A DNA stretch of 64,000 bases from Clitoria ternatea. Its lineage: Eukaryota > Streptophyta > Magnoliopsida > Fabales > Fabaceae. How positions within the stretch are numbered: position 1 is the first letter of the stretch; each line of letters begins with the position of its first letter. The notes under the pieces were generated by a model. That model was not told the DNA's origin. It was given only the letters and a program-made list of their open reading frames with translations, and did not search any database. The position numbers and the translations under genes are program-made. Positions 21,190-33,038 of this stretch are shown here, piece by piece. The stretch spans positions 38,340,501 to 38,404,500 of the forward strand of contig CM075671.1 in NCBI GenBank assembly GCA_037962975.1. Direction: 5' to 3'.

Positions 21190-22521
21190 TGAAGTACAGA
21201 ACTAGAAAAATTCCAGCATGCTTGATTGTTTAACATAACATCTATATGTATATCATCCCCTTAACAACAGGTTTAATCACCCGAAGTCCAGTCCAACATA
21301 AGCATTAGTGCCAACCTAAGGTAGTTTATGCCTCTGACTCTAAAGGAGCTTGGATCAATTTGTGACCAGGAACCAAGGGTTTGCTTCTCTATTAGACAAC
21401 ATGGAATCAAAGAACCTGCCAACAGTTTTTATCTAATTACCCTAAGGGAATCTGAAACAAAAGAGAAGCCATGGATAAGTAACAAGAAACCATAAAAAGA
21501 CCAGGCAGTATTCATGTACGTCATAACAATGAAGAACTATTTTCTATCATTTACTCCATTATTTTTAATTTGTTGTAAGCACAGCCAGAGAAATCCAGGA
21601 TGATAACCAATCAAGAAATCCACCATCAAAAGAAAAAAAATTATAATCAAGTTACAACACGCGGGTTAAAATCTTCCTAAAAACGTAAGAGAACAGGTTC
21701 CAACCTTTATTTAATGCAATCCATGCAGAGAAACTCATTTTGGCAGTTTGAACACTTGATAAGATTCCGATAATCACTTCTCTGGCACCAATGACATGTG
21801 TTCCTCCTACCTTTCTTCAAGTTTCTTCCATAAGACTCAACCTTAAAAATCCAGAAAACAAAAAACAAACATCTCCATCAATCAATCAGAACAATTAAAT
21901 GTCTATTCAGCTTTGAGTTGGGATTACCCAAATTGTGTATGAAAACAAGTTTTTATCCGTTCACCAAACAAAGTTGAATATTGCTTAGAACGAAACTCCA
22001 TTCCCATTTCCATAATTGGATTACCAAACAAAAACTTAAATAGTTAAGATACCAATAATAATGAAAAGAGAAAAGTGAGAACTCACTTGCAAGTTAGCAA
22101 CAGAGTCTCTCTGAACATTAAACATTGTTTCCTTCTTGAACATTGTTTCCTTCTTGAAAGCGATTTCTAAAATATGAAAAAAATATGGTTAGAAATTGAA
22201 AGAAGAACCCTAGAATTGAAAAGGAAGCACCTCAGAAGTGCTAGAACCGAATTGAAGACTGGGTTGGCCCTTAATGGAGAGGGATGGACCTTACAACTTC
22301 GAGGGAAAAGAGGTACCCGGGGGCTTCGAGGGAGACAAAGGTTTTTAGGGAGATGAAGGCTTTGAAGGAGAGGGAGAAAGGGTTTTCAAGGGAGACAATG
22401 GTGGAGAAGAGGGGGAGGAGGGTTTGATGAGAGGGAGACGAATGTTTGAGAGTGTTTGAGTTGAAAGAGGAGAGGAGGTATGACTTCGAAAGGGGTAGGA
22501 GTCAAAATTGATCGTAGACCT
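21190..22521. other. Unassigned stretch right of element B
   Basis: Apart from the zinc-finger fragment at 21707-21845 I see no homology. From about 22240 to 22510 the sequence is G/A-rich with 'gagggagac' repeats that open short Gly/Arg or Ser/Pro ORFs without family resemblance. Whether this is interior of element B, of another CACTA element, or flank is open. Confidence 0.35.
21707..21845 (-). pseudogene. Zinc-finger gene fragment resembling JmjC/KDM3 (JMJ25-type) proteins
   Basis: The minus strand encodes RRNTCHWCQRSDYRNLIKC, then SNCQNEFLCMDCIK and a stop. The Cys/His pattern CHWC-x11-C-x2-C-x5-C-x2-C matches the RING-like zinc finger that precedes the JmjC domain in plant KDM3/JMJ25-type histone demethylases. 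Only this one exon is present, upstream Lys/Arg-rich as in the family. It is most simply a host-gene fragment carried by a CACTA element, a common habit of this superfamily. Recognition is from motif memory, not a search. Confidence 0.5.
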
Positions 22522-22770
22522 CACTACAAGAGGTGGGTAATGTGACAACCTTTCTCACCGGTCCAAAAATAAGTCTGGTACATACTTTACCATTTCTCAT
22601 CGGTCAATAATTAAACCTGGTATAAGCTTAACTATTTCTTACCGGTTTAACATATAGACCGGTGTAAAGTTTCATATTATTTACAAAACTGTCACTGCCT
22701 TATTTTTTACACCGATCATATTACAACTAGTGTAAAAACCCTAATGTAAAAGGTCTTTTTTCCACTAGTG
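22522..22770. repeat. Possible CACTA terminus with ACCGGT/ACCGAT repeats
   Basis: The right end read in reverse is CACTAGTGGAAAAAAGACC. Several ACCGGT or ACCGAT words with 'ggtgtaaa' occur inside, like subterminal repeats of another plant CACTA family. A CACTACAAGAGG at 22522 could be the facing end, but the flanking triplets (CCT and AAC) do not match, so this is either one decayed small element or one end of a larger one. Confidence 0.4.
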
Positions 22771-23554
22771 AACATTAACTCAATACTTAGGACCCAATTA
22801 TAGGTACTTACTTAAAATTCCAAATAGTTTGGGACTGTCAGAATAATTTACTTTGACTTTTGGCTTCTAGCACCTGAAAATTGATTTTTTTTAACAATTG
22901 AATCTTTCATTTCTAGAGTCTACATATTCATTTTCAGTTGAACTGCTTTATGTCTAATATTTAATTTAATGAGTTGTATACGTTGCCACAAAAAAAACAA
23001 ACAGCTTTTGTATTTGATACATGTAATATGGATGAGAGTATGTATAATCTTGTATTTTATTAGGTATATTCATTACTTGTAAGTTTATTTTTCAATGCAC
23101 TGAACTTGCTATATTTGCATTTCTACAATCTTCCCTTGCATTTGCTAGGACATACAACTTTTAGAGTAGTGGATAATGTTTTGTTGTTCAATCATTTTAG
23201 TCATATTTTTCTTAAAAGATGTATCTTTATTTGGAAGTTTTTTGGGAGTGGGTGGACAGGGAAACAAGTGATAATAATAGTGATGATGGTGGTAGGTGAG
23301 TAAGGAAAATGGGTGGGGTAATATTGGAAAGGAAATGGATCAATCACTCATCTTACAAGCATATTTGAATAGAACTAACACAATATTTTTAAAATTATGA
23401 AAAATCATTAATTTGAAAAGAACCTTATTTTTATTATGAATATAATAATAAATGTGGATGTCCATCTTATGCAATAAAAGGGCATGAGCTCTTCATGAAT
23501 TGAGCAATTGAAGTGAAAAAACTTTGGCTGAGTACTTCCTCTCTATTCCCCTTC

Positions 23555-23586
23555 CTCTTCTTTATTTTCTAAGTTATTTTATAATA
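23555..23586 (+). repeat. End of 5' LTR (copia), repeated at 26142-26173
   Basis: The 32-bp 'ctcttctttattttctaagt' plus 'tattttataata' matches 26142-26173 at 31 of 32 bases; the right copy ends in the expected ACA. This fixes both LTR ends of the deleted copia element. Confidence 0.8.
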
Positions 23587-24848
23587 CGTTATCAGTACGA
23601 GGTTCTGACCAACTGAGATCTAGTCAAGGCTAAGAAAGGTAATATATAATTATTATTATTCTTTATAATTTTAATTTATATTATTTATGTATATATTATA
23701 AAAGGTTCCTAAAGAACTTATATTTAAACATCCCAGAAGGATGTATAAGATTATACTTATATTATAAAAAAAAGGTTCCTGAAGCATCCTTGTACGATGT
23801 ATAAAATAATCAAATAACTTAGAATTCTTGAAGAATTCTTGAAATATTTACAATATTTACTGATAGTTCCTGAAGAATTATGACAATATAATAATTTAAA
23901 AATATATATATAATCATATATTGCTAATATACTATTTTTTTAGCTTATTTTTATATTACTTTCTAGTTGATAGATTATTTGCGCTGGGCATTATTGTTAG
24001 CTAATTGCAATTGTTTTATATAATTGTGCCTTTCCGAGTTTGCTTGCTGCGTGGATTTTATTGCTGATTGATAGCTTTAGTTTACTTATTTTATATTATA
24101 ATCCATTGGCAATTGTTATAGCTGATTGCAATTGTTATAGCTAGTGCTTTATAGCTTTAGTTTACTTATTTTATATTACAATCCATTAAATCCATTGTCT
24201 ATTACTTCAGTGAACTATCAATTGCCTATAGCACTGTCTTCACAATTATTGCTTCAATAACTTCACATATTTTATATTGCTATGCACTGTTAACATTACA
24301 ATTATTCACGCATATGCCCACTCCAATTGTAATTTACTATTTAACTTCTACTATGATTGCTAATAGTCATGACTGATTGTTATTGAATATTATATTATTA
24401 ATCCATTATTCATTGAATTACGTGATTGCTAACTAATTAGCTAATATTGAATAGTCACGGGTCTTGTATTGTTTACTGCATGTTTATGGTTTCTATAGCT
24501 TCACGCACTAGCTTATTTAAATTCTTTAAATGTAATTTCCTTAGCGCTAATTTCAGGCACTCTATTAGTAGCTTATTTAAATTCTTTAAATTAGCCTAGC
24601 TTATTTTATAGCATGTATACTAGCTGATTAATTATGCACTATTGTACCTTTACATGCTTTTGTAATTTTAGGTTATTAAATTATGTAATTTTTTTATATC
24701 TTATTAGATTAAATAATTACTATGTTGTTTACCTCATGGTTATTGATTTTATATTATTAATTAATTTCTAAACTCATAATTAGTATTTATAATTAATATA
24801 ATATACTTTATTATATAAAGTTAACAAGTAAGCTTCACATTATTTTTA

Positions 24849-25527
24849 TGACTCAAAAGAATATAATTCTTCCAAAAGCCCGTTATGAATAGATGCATTT
24901 ACGGTTTCAAGATTTCAAATTTGTGAATGAATATAATTCTGCGTTATTCAAAATTACTTCAAGATTGAAGTTATGTGGAGAAAACATCACTGAAAGTGAT
25001 ATGTTAGAGAAAATATTCTTTACTTTTCATGCATCTGATATGCTCCTGTAGCAGCAATATCGACAAAAGGGTTTTACAAAATATTCAATATTCTGAATTA
25101 ATTACCTGTCTCCTTGTGGCTGAGCAAAAATAATTAATTAATTATGTAAAATCATGAGTCTCGTCCAACTAGGAACTGCTCCATTCCTAGAAATGAATGT
25201 AGCAACACATGGTCAAAATGATAATAAATCATCATTTGTATGGAAAAATAAAGATCGTATGGAAAAGGGAAATGATATTCTGAGTAGCGAACAAACTAAA
25301 AATATTTGTTATCGTTGTGGTAGCCAAGGCCACTGATCTCGAGTTTGTCACACACCAAAACATCTGATTGATCTATACCCAAAATCCCATAAGAATAAAG
25401 GGAAAACAATAGAAATAAATTTTGCTGGTATGGATGATGTTTATACTCCCTTTGATATTGATGATTTCATTGTTCTTCCTGAAGAAGACACTGACCACTC
25501 AGTTGGAGAGGGGAATGCCCCTAAATA
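24849..25527 (+). pseudogene. Copia gag remnant
   Basis: Starts MTQKNIILPKARYE-stop. Then LRFQDFKFVNEYNSALFKI and KLCGENITESDMLEKIFFTF are typical of a copia gag (UBN2-type). The zinc knuckle reads CYRCGSQGH, then a stop, then SRVC. It ends in the acidic DDVYTPFDIDDFIVLPEED stretch. At least four in-frame stops. Gag would coat the RNA genome in the particle. Confidence 0.75.
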
Positions 25528-25612
25528 AATTATTTAATATTTCATGTAATTTATTATGTTAAATATTTATTGTTGTTAATTATATTTTCACTCATGATTT
25601 TTTAATGAAGAA

Positions 25613-26141
25613 TGAATGCTCATGTGAATGATGAAGATATATGTCTCATAGAGAGTGCAACAACTCATACTATTCTCAAGAATGAAAAATTTTTCTCATG
25701 TCACATGTTTGCTTATTGTCAACTCGCAACTAGGAGTTTGCGAGATTACTAGCTCAATTAATTCATTTAAGAGCTCATTTCCCGATTATCCAATTAAGAA
25801 AATACACCTTGATAACGCTAATGAATTCACATCTCAATCTTTTAATGATTACTGTATGTCCATTAGAATTGATGTTGAACATCCTATAGCACATGTTTAT
25901 ACACAAAATGAACTTGCTGAATCATTGATTAAACGTTTGAAATTGATAGCAAGATCATTGTTAATGAGATCAAAACTCCCAATTTCAACTTGGGGACATG
26001 CAATCTTGCATGCAGCTGCACTTATTCGCATCAGGCCTACACGTTATCATGAGTATTCCCCTTTACAATTGGTTCATGGTAAAGAACCAAATATTTCCCA
26101 TCTAAGAATTTTTAGAAGTGCAGTATATGTTTCTATTTCTA
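25613..26141 (+). pseudogene. Copia protease-to-integrase remnant
   Basis: A short protease-like piece (ESATTHTILKNEKFFSH) is fused directly to integrase core sequence: KKIHLDNANEFTSQSFNDYC (second catalytic Asp in LDNANEF) and ELAESLIKRLKLIARSLLMR (Glu region), then WGHAILHAAALIRIRPT. The part between protease and integrase core is deleted, and everything after VYVSI is replaced by the LTR end. Confidence 0.75.
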
Positions 26142-26173
26142 CTCTTCTTTATTTTCTAAGTTATTTTATAACA

Positions 26174-28300
26174 ATTTTTATCTTGTAAGGCTACTAGTGT
26201 TACGGCTCAACCCATTCCAAGTTCCCAATCCCCTTATGATCTATAAAATTATGAATTGATGGGCTCTCTAATAAGTAATTGGGCTGTGTTCCTTTCTTAT
26301 GTTTAGTTCCATCAAACAGGTTAATAAAAAAAATCAAAGATGAATCTTTTTTTTAATGGTAAAAAATCTATTCCAACAAAAAGAAAGCTGGACAAAAAAA
26401 AATACACGAACACCGAAACAGATATACAGAATACAGCCCAATGTTTTTGAAGAATGAAGGGGCCATGGGCTCATACATAGCTTAATATTTTCTTTACATG
26501 TTTTAAACATCAATTATGCTAATCTTTTAAAGGAATATAGGCTATTAAATAAAAGTTTATCTAGAAGATATATTATGAAGCTGATAAAAAAATAATAATT
26601 ACTTGGATAACTTTTCCTTAAAACTATCGAAATAATTATAAAAAAGCTTTAAGTAATTCTTAAGAACTATAGACTAAATATCTCACTTATTTAAAAGATT
26701 ACAGTGTACCACAATGTACCTTCTCAAAGAGAGTACACTTTTGGAGAGAATGCATCTTCGAAGCTTCCGGGTGCAGCGACGAAGGGAGACAGCTTCACAG
26801 AGAGGGAGGAAGGGAGACGGAGGGAGACAGTTTCAGAGAAGACAAATTTAAGGAAATAAGAACAAGTGAGGCAAAGCTATATAAATGCAAGTAACCAAGA
26901 GCTCATAAATTTAAGGAAAACAATTAAGTGATACACCCAAGAAGATAAATTTTATAACAAAATCAATCTGACAACACATATTCAAGTTCTATGCTACTAG
27001 TAACTTCTTATTCGTGCATTACTCAGTGTAGGTAAGTAAACCCTCCTATAACAGAATCTAATTTCAAGATAACAGCTAACAGAGCAATTATAGAGCAGAA
27101 TTTTCAATTACTCAGTGTTATAAAATGACAAAGCATGTGTTATGATTTCTTTATAACGATATTGGTAACATATCCAAGTTATCCTGATTACTATAATGAA
27201 ATAGATAGAGATTGTGGTTAATAGGTAGACTGAATTTTACTCTACTGTGTAGAAAATAGAAAATATAAGTTCAAATCAGTAATTTGCTTAGGTTGTTATT
27301 ATCCTAGGAGGTTACTAAGTTGTCTAAAAATGTTGTTCTATATAGTTGTAAGCTTCAGTTAACCAATAACAGAAATTAGTTTCAGATTCATGTTCCCTCT
27401 CTATCTCAAATTCTCTCTAACCTAAAAAAGAGCAAAACCTTCCTTTCCCTTCAATTGATCCTAGTCAAACTAAAGGGATGCTGTCTTTTAAGTTTAAAAC
27501 ATCAAATTACTTATACTTTTTTATTATTGTATTTGTCTTCTATTTATGATTAAGGTATACCAAGATGTTAATGCATTAGTACAGGATATGATGCCAAAAC
27601 AGAAAGAAGTGAAAATGCTTGCATTATAACATTAAACACTCAACCCCAGTCATTTTTATTAGCTTCATTGCACTTTTTGTCCCTCTAGTTTGAACTATAT
27701 TCAATTTTGCACCCCCTCTGTACTTTTCAAGTTTAACAATCTTGCTCCTTTTTAACTTTTTCACTACTTGGCACTTAAAATTAAAATCATCATATTCTTA
27801 TTTTCTACACCAAATATTTACCAATTGAATTACTTAAATTGTCTTATAAGATATAATGAAAACTCACCAACCAAAACACCAAATACCATTGAAAAAAGAA
27901 AAAACTAAAAAATTTTCCTCTTTATGTCCTAATCTCATATCTTATGAAATCCTTCAAATTTAATCAAATCTTCACCTAATTTTTTACTTCTAGACTTCAA
28001 AAATTATTTCATATCTCAATTCTATTATAGATCACCAAAGATTTAGATTGAAAATAATAATTTTAAGATTTTAAATAGAATAATATTAATGTGGGGAGCA
28101 AAATCACACAATTTGTTTAGTGGGAGGACTTAATTTGCTTTTTAAATCTAGGAGACCAAACTCGCTCATAATCCAAATTAGAAAGAACAAAAGTACAAAT
28201 AAACCTTGTTTATTACAATTTCCTAATGTCATTTTTTCTATCAAACATACACTGAATAATGTTGGTTTAGTGTATGAAGGTTAGCTCCATGATGCAGGTT
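26174..28300. other. Unassigned; possible long-TIR non-autonomous element 27665-28200
   Basis: No gene. A G/A-rich patch lies at 26750-26860. At 27665-27750 'tgcactttttgtccctctag' text faces, in reverse at 28100-28200, similar 'tttggtctcctagattt' text. This resembles long-TIR Mutator-like miniature elements of plants, but similarity is weak and no target duplication was identified. Confidence 0.3.
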
Positions 28301-29218
28301 GAGTGTGTAACACCCTCAGTTAACTAGGACAATCCCTCTACTAGATTATCCTGGTCAACTGAAAGGTTACGAGTTTTTAGAAAATGTGGAAGTTTTTTTT
28401 TGTACATAAACCTTGGTGGAACAGATACATCTCATATATAACATAGGCATAGACAATACATGGTCATAACAACAACTGTATAAACTGAAAGTATAAGGGG
28501 GACACAAGCTCCCATAAAGAAAATAAAATTAACCTATCCTACTCGTCCTCGGTCCAAGAAGAGTCTGGCTAGTCCTCGATGTGAAGATTACGTCCATCTC
28601 CACGATGCTTGGAAAAATTTAGCGTAAGGGTGAGTTTCCACCTCCACAACAATCGGAGAGGTGTCTCATCGACAGCTGCCCCACACACAACACAAAAAAT
28701 CCAGGATCGAGTCCCTCCCACTCTCTTTAGGATCCCTAAGATACATCCTAAGTTATCTCGCCACTCTTGATCTTAGCTGACCATTCCTATTTTTCCATTT
28801 ACCTCTTATGATAACTAAGATCTATACAATCAGGCTTAAACAACGAGTAATCACAATCTCCATACAATGATGCAATGCAAGAATTCATTTTGTTATTTTC
28901 AATATTTTATTAATCATCATGATGCATGTGGCCCATCTCCTCCTAAAAAATCCCAACAAAACACATATCACAATCCCACCTTATACCTTTTGTCCACTAG
29001 AGCGACCAAAGCTTTCCATGTCTGTTTCCCAAATCAAAAGAGGTAAGGACCCTCGTCCTTGTCATAAATCATGGATCCACACAGGTCAAACAGGCAATAC
29101 ACAGTCATGGTAACCCTCATTCTGAGTCGAAGTGTACCAGAATTGCCACCAATTCTCCAGTTTAGGGTGCGACTCATCACCATTTGGATGCCCACTCCAT
29201 TATACTCCCAAGACCACC

Positions 29219-30031
29219 TGATGTAGGATCTTCTTTTATCCTCTTGAAGAATGGTGGATCTAGGGCACTCTTCCTTTTCTAACCTCTTCAAGCCTTGATC
29301 AATCTTCTTGCTTGTGGTAAAACCGAAATGGAACAAAGGGGAAAATGACTCAACTACACGGATTGGCAAAGGAAAAAGAGAAGGAAAAGGTGGAGATGGA
29401 AGGGAGAAAGGAGGAAGATAGAGGATGGAAAGGAGGAAAGAAAGGGGAGGCCACTCCAAGGGGAGATAACTCCCTTAGAACTCACCACCAAGAGGGAGGA
29501 AATCTCCTTGGATGAAAGCTTGCTAGAGATCACTCTAACCTAGAGAGAAGGGAGAGCTTCTCTCACTAAAACTCAATTTAGAAGTGTAAAAATCTCAAAA
29601 GGCATTCAAGTGTGTCAATTTACAAAAGAAGAGCTCCTTATATAGAGCCATAAGGAATTCAGCCAAAGGACTCCCACATGGGCTTCTCTATGATGCCTAG
29701 GCCCAATAATTCAATTGGAGAAGAGTATGGCCTATACATGGCCCAAAGTGAGTGTACATGGCCCAAAAGTGGCCCCATTGACCTTGCAAGGCCCAAATAA
29801 ATCCTATAAGCCTAGAGAATCTAACTAAGAAGTATATTACAAGTAAAGTATGAATAGATCCTCAAGGATTCTTCATTGGGCTTGGGCCCACCCAAAGTTA
29901 GGAAGGAAAATAAGGCCCGATGTATGCTCTCTTTGGCCTTTTTAGTCTTGGCCCTTGTGAGAGGACCTTTGTATGCTTCAAGTCCTTTCTCTAGGATAGT
30001 GTGAGGGTTCTCCCTTATTGTGTCCTCATTA
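29219..30031 (-). repeat. 3' LTR of the gypsy element
   Basis: Plus-strand ends are TGATGTAGGATC and GTCCTCATTA (reverse TAATGAGGAC). It shares its text with 36813-37624, including the purine-rich 'ggaaaaagagaaggaaaagg' tract. It carries the carboxy-terminal end of the pol frame. Confidence 0.9.
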
Positions 30032-30177
30032 TGCTCCCCCTCTTCGAAAGGATTTGTCCTTAAATCTAAGGCATCATCCTCATCATCTAAGTCAAAAGGA
30101 GACAAATCTGAAATATTGAAAGAAGCACTCACTCTATAATCACCTGGAAAATCAAGGACATAAGCATTATTATTCAT
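29821..30177 (-). CDS. Pol carboxy-terminal extension running into the LTR
   Basis: Follows integrase in the family order, but a frameshift separates it from the upstream frame (near 30300). It reads NNNAYVLDFPGDYRVSASFN and ISDLSPFDLDDEDD (the usual end of integrase in this group), then crosses the LTR border at 30031 and continues GPLTRAKTKKAKESI..LSFLTL-like to a stop at 29821. The same end is kept open in the other LTR (37632-37414). In CRM elements a carboxy-terminal CR motif overlaps the LTR in this way; I infer the same here. Confidence 0.65.
   Translation of the reverse strand: MNNNAYVLDFPGDYRVSASFNISDLSPFDLDDEDDALDLRTNPFEEGEHNEDTIRENPHTILEKGLEAYKGPLTRAKTKKAKESIHRALFSFLTLGGPKPNEESLRIYSYFTCNILLS
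30032..30046 (-). promoter_or_regulatory. Polypurine tract
   Basis: The minus strand reads GAAGAGGGGGAGCA directly before the 3' LTR, the expected place and composition for the plus-strand DNA primer. Confidence 0.7.
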
Positions 30178-31348
30178 TTTCTTAATGATTTGGAAAGGCC
30201 CATCACCTCTAGGGTCGAGTTTGGATTTGCATAAGTTTGGAAATCTCTCCTTTCGAAGGTGTAACCAAACCCAATCTCCAACCTTAAAGGTGATATCCTT
30301 TCTCTTCTTATTGGCACAACGAGTTCATTCTTAGTTTGAATTTGGTTCTTAACCTTCTCATGAAAATCTTTGATAAATTTGGCCTTTGCCTCTCCATCCA
30401 TATGAAGGATAGAATCAGAAACCTCAATAGGCAAAAGGTCCAAAGGAGTGAGAGGGTTAAAACCATAAACAACCTCAAATGGACTATGCTTAGTTGTGGA
30501 GTTTTGTACCTTATTATATGCAAACTCAATGTGGGGCAAACACTCATCCCAAGATTTAACATTTTTAAGCACTAAGACGCTAAGAAGTTGAGAAAGGGTC
30601 TTGTTTACTACCTCTGTTTGTCTATCCGTTTGAGGATGACAAATGGTGGAAAAGAGCAGCTTTGTTCCTAGCCTTGACCAAAGATTTTTCCAAAAATGGC
30701 TTAGGAATTTGGTGTCCCTATCAGAAATTATGGTTTTAGGAACATCATGAAGTCTTACAATCTCTTTGAAAAAGAGTTTAGCAATATGACTAGCATCATC
30801 TACCTTGTGACAAGGGATAAAGTGAGCCATCTTACTAAACCTATCCATAATCATAAAGATAGAATCCATTCCCCTTTGGGTCTTAGGCAATCCCAACACA
30901 AAATCCATAGATATATCAATCCAAGGTGCAGTGGGTGTTGGTAAAGAAGTATATAAACCACTAGGCGAAAGTTTTGATTTTGCTTTTTTACACACAATAC
31001 ACCTAGCACAATTTTTTTGAACATTTTTTCCATTTTTGGCCAATAGAAGTGTTCATGTAATATGGATAATGTTTTATCTCTTCCAAAATGGCCCATTAAG
31101 CCTCTCTCATGGCTTTCTCTAAGTAAAAGATCTCTTAAGGAACTTCTAGGAATACAAAGTCTATTGGCTTTGAAAAGATAGCCATCTAAAATGTAGAAGC
31201 CTTTATGAGATGAAGAAGTGGAAGATAAGTTGAAAATGTTAGAAAAATTAAGGTCATTTGGATACAAAGACCTAATCTCATCAAGCCCAATAACTTTGGC
31301 TCCTAGGGAGGTTAGTAAAGAGTGCCTCCTAGATAAAGCATTAGCCAC
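30178..31348 (-). pseudogene. Gypsy integrase
   Basis: The amino-terminal part (ESHERGLMGHFGRDKTL, EHFYWPKMEKMFKKI) holds the zinc-binding His residues; CARCIVCKKAKSK supplies the Cys pair. The core has the three acidic residues in order: WIDISMDFVLGLPKTQRGMD, TIISDRDTKFLSHFW and QTDRQTEVVNKTLSQLL, then TTKHSPFEVVYGFNPLTPLD. The frame shifts near 31040 (between zinc domain and core) and near 30300 (carboxy-terminal DNA-binding part). Role: inserts element DNA into the genome. Confidence 0.85.
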
Positions 31349-31390
31349 AATATTGGATTTTCCATTCTTATACTAGATGACATAGGGAAA

Positions 31391-33038
31391 TTATTCCAAA
31401 TAATTAACCCACTTGGCATGCCTCTTATTTAGCTTATGTTGCCCTTTAATGAATTTAAGGGATTGATGATCACTATGTATGACAAACTCTTTGGGAATCA
31501 AGTAGTGTTCCCAAGTTTGGGCTCTAATTAAAGCATAAAATTCTTTATCATATGTGGGATAATTGATGGCTTCCCCATTAAGCTTTTCACTGAAGAAAGC
31601 AATGGGGTGACCTTCTTGTAAAAGAACAACTCCTATAGCCACATTAGATGCATCACACTTAAGCTCAAAGGTTTTGGAAAAATTTGGAAGTGACAAAATT
31701 TGAGCATGAGTCAGGTGATCTTTGAGATCTAAGAAAGCTTTTTCTTGCCTGGCCCCCAAATAAAAGGAACATTCTTTTTCACCAATTCATTCAAAGGGGA
31801 GGCTAAGGTAGAAAAGTCTTTCATAAATCTCCGGTAAAAACTTACAAGACCATGGAAACTTCTTATGTCACTCACATTTTTAGGTGTGGGCTAATCTTGG
31901 ATGGCCTTAACCTTTGAGTGATCTACCTCTACACCTTTTGAACTAACTACAAATCCAAGAAAGACAATGCTATCCATGCCAAAAGAATATTTTTCAAGAT
32001 TTGCATAAAGATTGTTTGTTCTTAGGGCAAGCATAACTTGTTTAAGATGGTTTAGATGAGAGGTCATGGTCTTTGAATAGATTAAAATATCATCGAAATA
32101 GACCACAACAAAATGGCCAATGAAATCCCTTAAAACATGATTCATTAGTCTCATGAATGTGCTTGGTGCATTAGTCAAACCAAAAGGCATAACTAACCAC
32201 TCATATAATCCAAGCTTAGTTTTAAAAGCGGCTTTCCATTCATCTCTTTCTTTGATTCTTATTTGGTGATAGTAACTTTTAAGATCAATTTTGGAAAATA
32301 TTGTAGAACCACTAAGCTCATCAAGCATATCATCAAGTCTAGGTATGGGATGCTTATACTTGATGGTGATGTTATTGATGGCCCTACAATCGGTGCACAT
32401 TTTCCATGAACCATCCCTTTTGGGAACAAGTAAAACAGGCAAAGCACATGGGCTTAAACTCTCTCTAATCCAACCCTTAAAAAGTAGTTCATTCACTTGA
32501 TTCTTAATTTCAAGGCTTTCCTTAGGGTTACATCTATATACAGGCCTATTAGGTAAACTAGCACAAGGAATTAAATCTATTTGATGTTCAATGCCCCTAA
32601 TAAGAGGTAAGCCTTTTGGGATGTCTTTTGGAAAGAGGTCTTTAAATTCATTTAAGATATTTTGAATCCCTTTGGGCAAAGGAGGAGGAAGGTTGCCTAT
32701 TGAGCACAAGGAAGTTCTAGGGATGTCTTTTGCATACATGATCAAGCATTGTTTATGTGAAAGCATAGCATGTTTCACATCATATTTTGTGGCCAAGAGA
32801 TTGGCACTAGAGTCATCACAGATAACAACTCCTTTTCCTTTATCATCTTTTTTATTTTCTTAATTTTTCCTAGATGAGTTGAAGAAGATCCTAACTCTCT
32901 ATCTCTTTTAAGCTTCATTTGTAATTGATCTTTAGCTACTTGTTGTGGAGTTAGGGGGTGTAAAACTATCTTCTTACCATCTAGTTTGAAAGTAAGGGTG
33001 TTAGTGAACCCCTCATGGATGACCTTCCTATCAAATTT
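31391..33038 (-). pseudogene. Gypsy reverse transcriptase and RNase H
   Basis: RT (32796-31891) has LVPKRDGSWKMCTDCRAIN, HPIPRLDDMLDELSGSTIFS, KIDLKSYYHQIRI, LVMPFGLTNAPSTFMRLMNH and the catalytic FVVVYFDDILIYSK box. RNase H (31759-31391) has FELKCDASNVAIGVVLLQEG, PIAFFSEKLNGEAINYPTYD, EFYALIRAQTWEHYLIPKEF and VIHSDHQSLKFIKGQHKLN. A stop or shift separates them near 31890-31760, and the linker from protease (33038-32800) is broken. Confidence 0.85.

Larger units (their letters stand above)
22836..26173 (+). mobile_element. Ty1/copia element, internally deleted
   Basis: The 5' LTR ends at 23586 ('ttattttataata'), followed by a CGTTATCAGTACGAGG primer-site-like sequence seen in several plant copia lineages. 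Gag remnant 24849-25527, protease/integrase remnant 25613-26141, no RT or RNase H. The 3' LTR is reduced to its last 32 bp (26142-26173). The left limit of the 5' LTR is not established; 22836 (TGTCAG) is a guess. Confidence 0.65.

Noticed and set aside
22522..22770. Complete miniature CACTA element
   Set aside because: Both edges contain CACTA, but the flanking triplets differ and the inner TIR bases do not match well; kept only as a possible terminus.
22760..22770. Right terminus of element B
   Set aside because: CACTAGTGGAAAAAAG does not match B's left end TACTACTAAAAAAACC and no ACT duplication follows.
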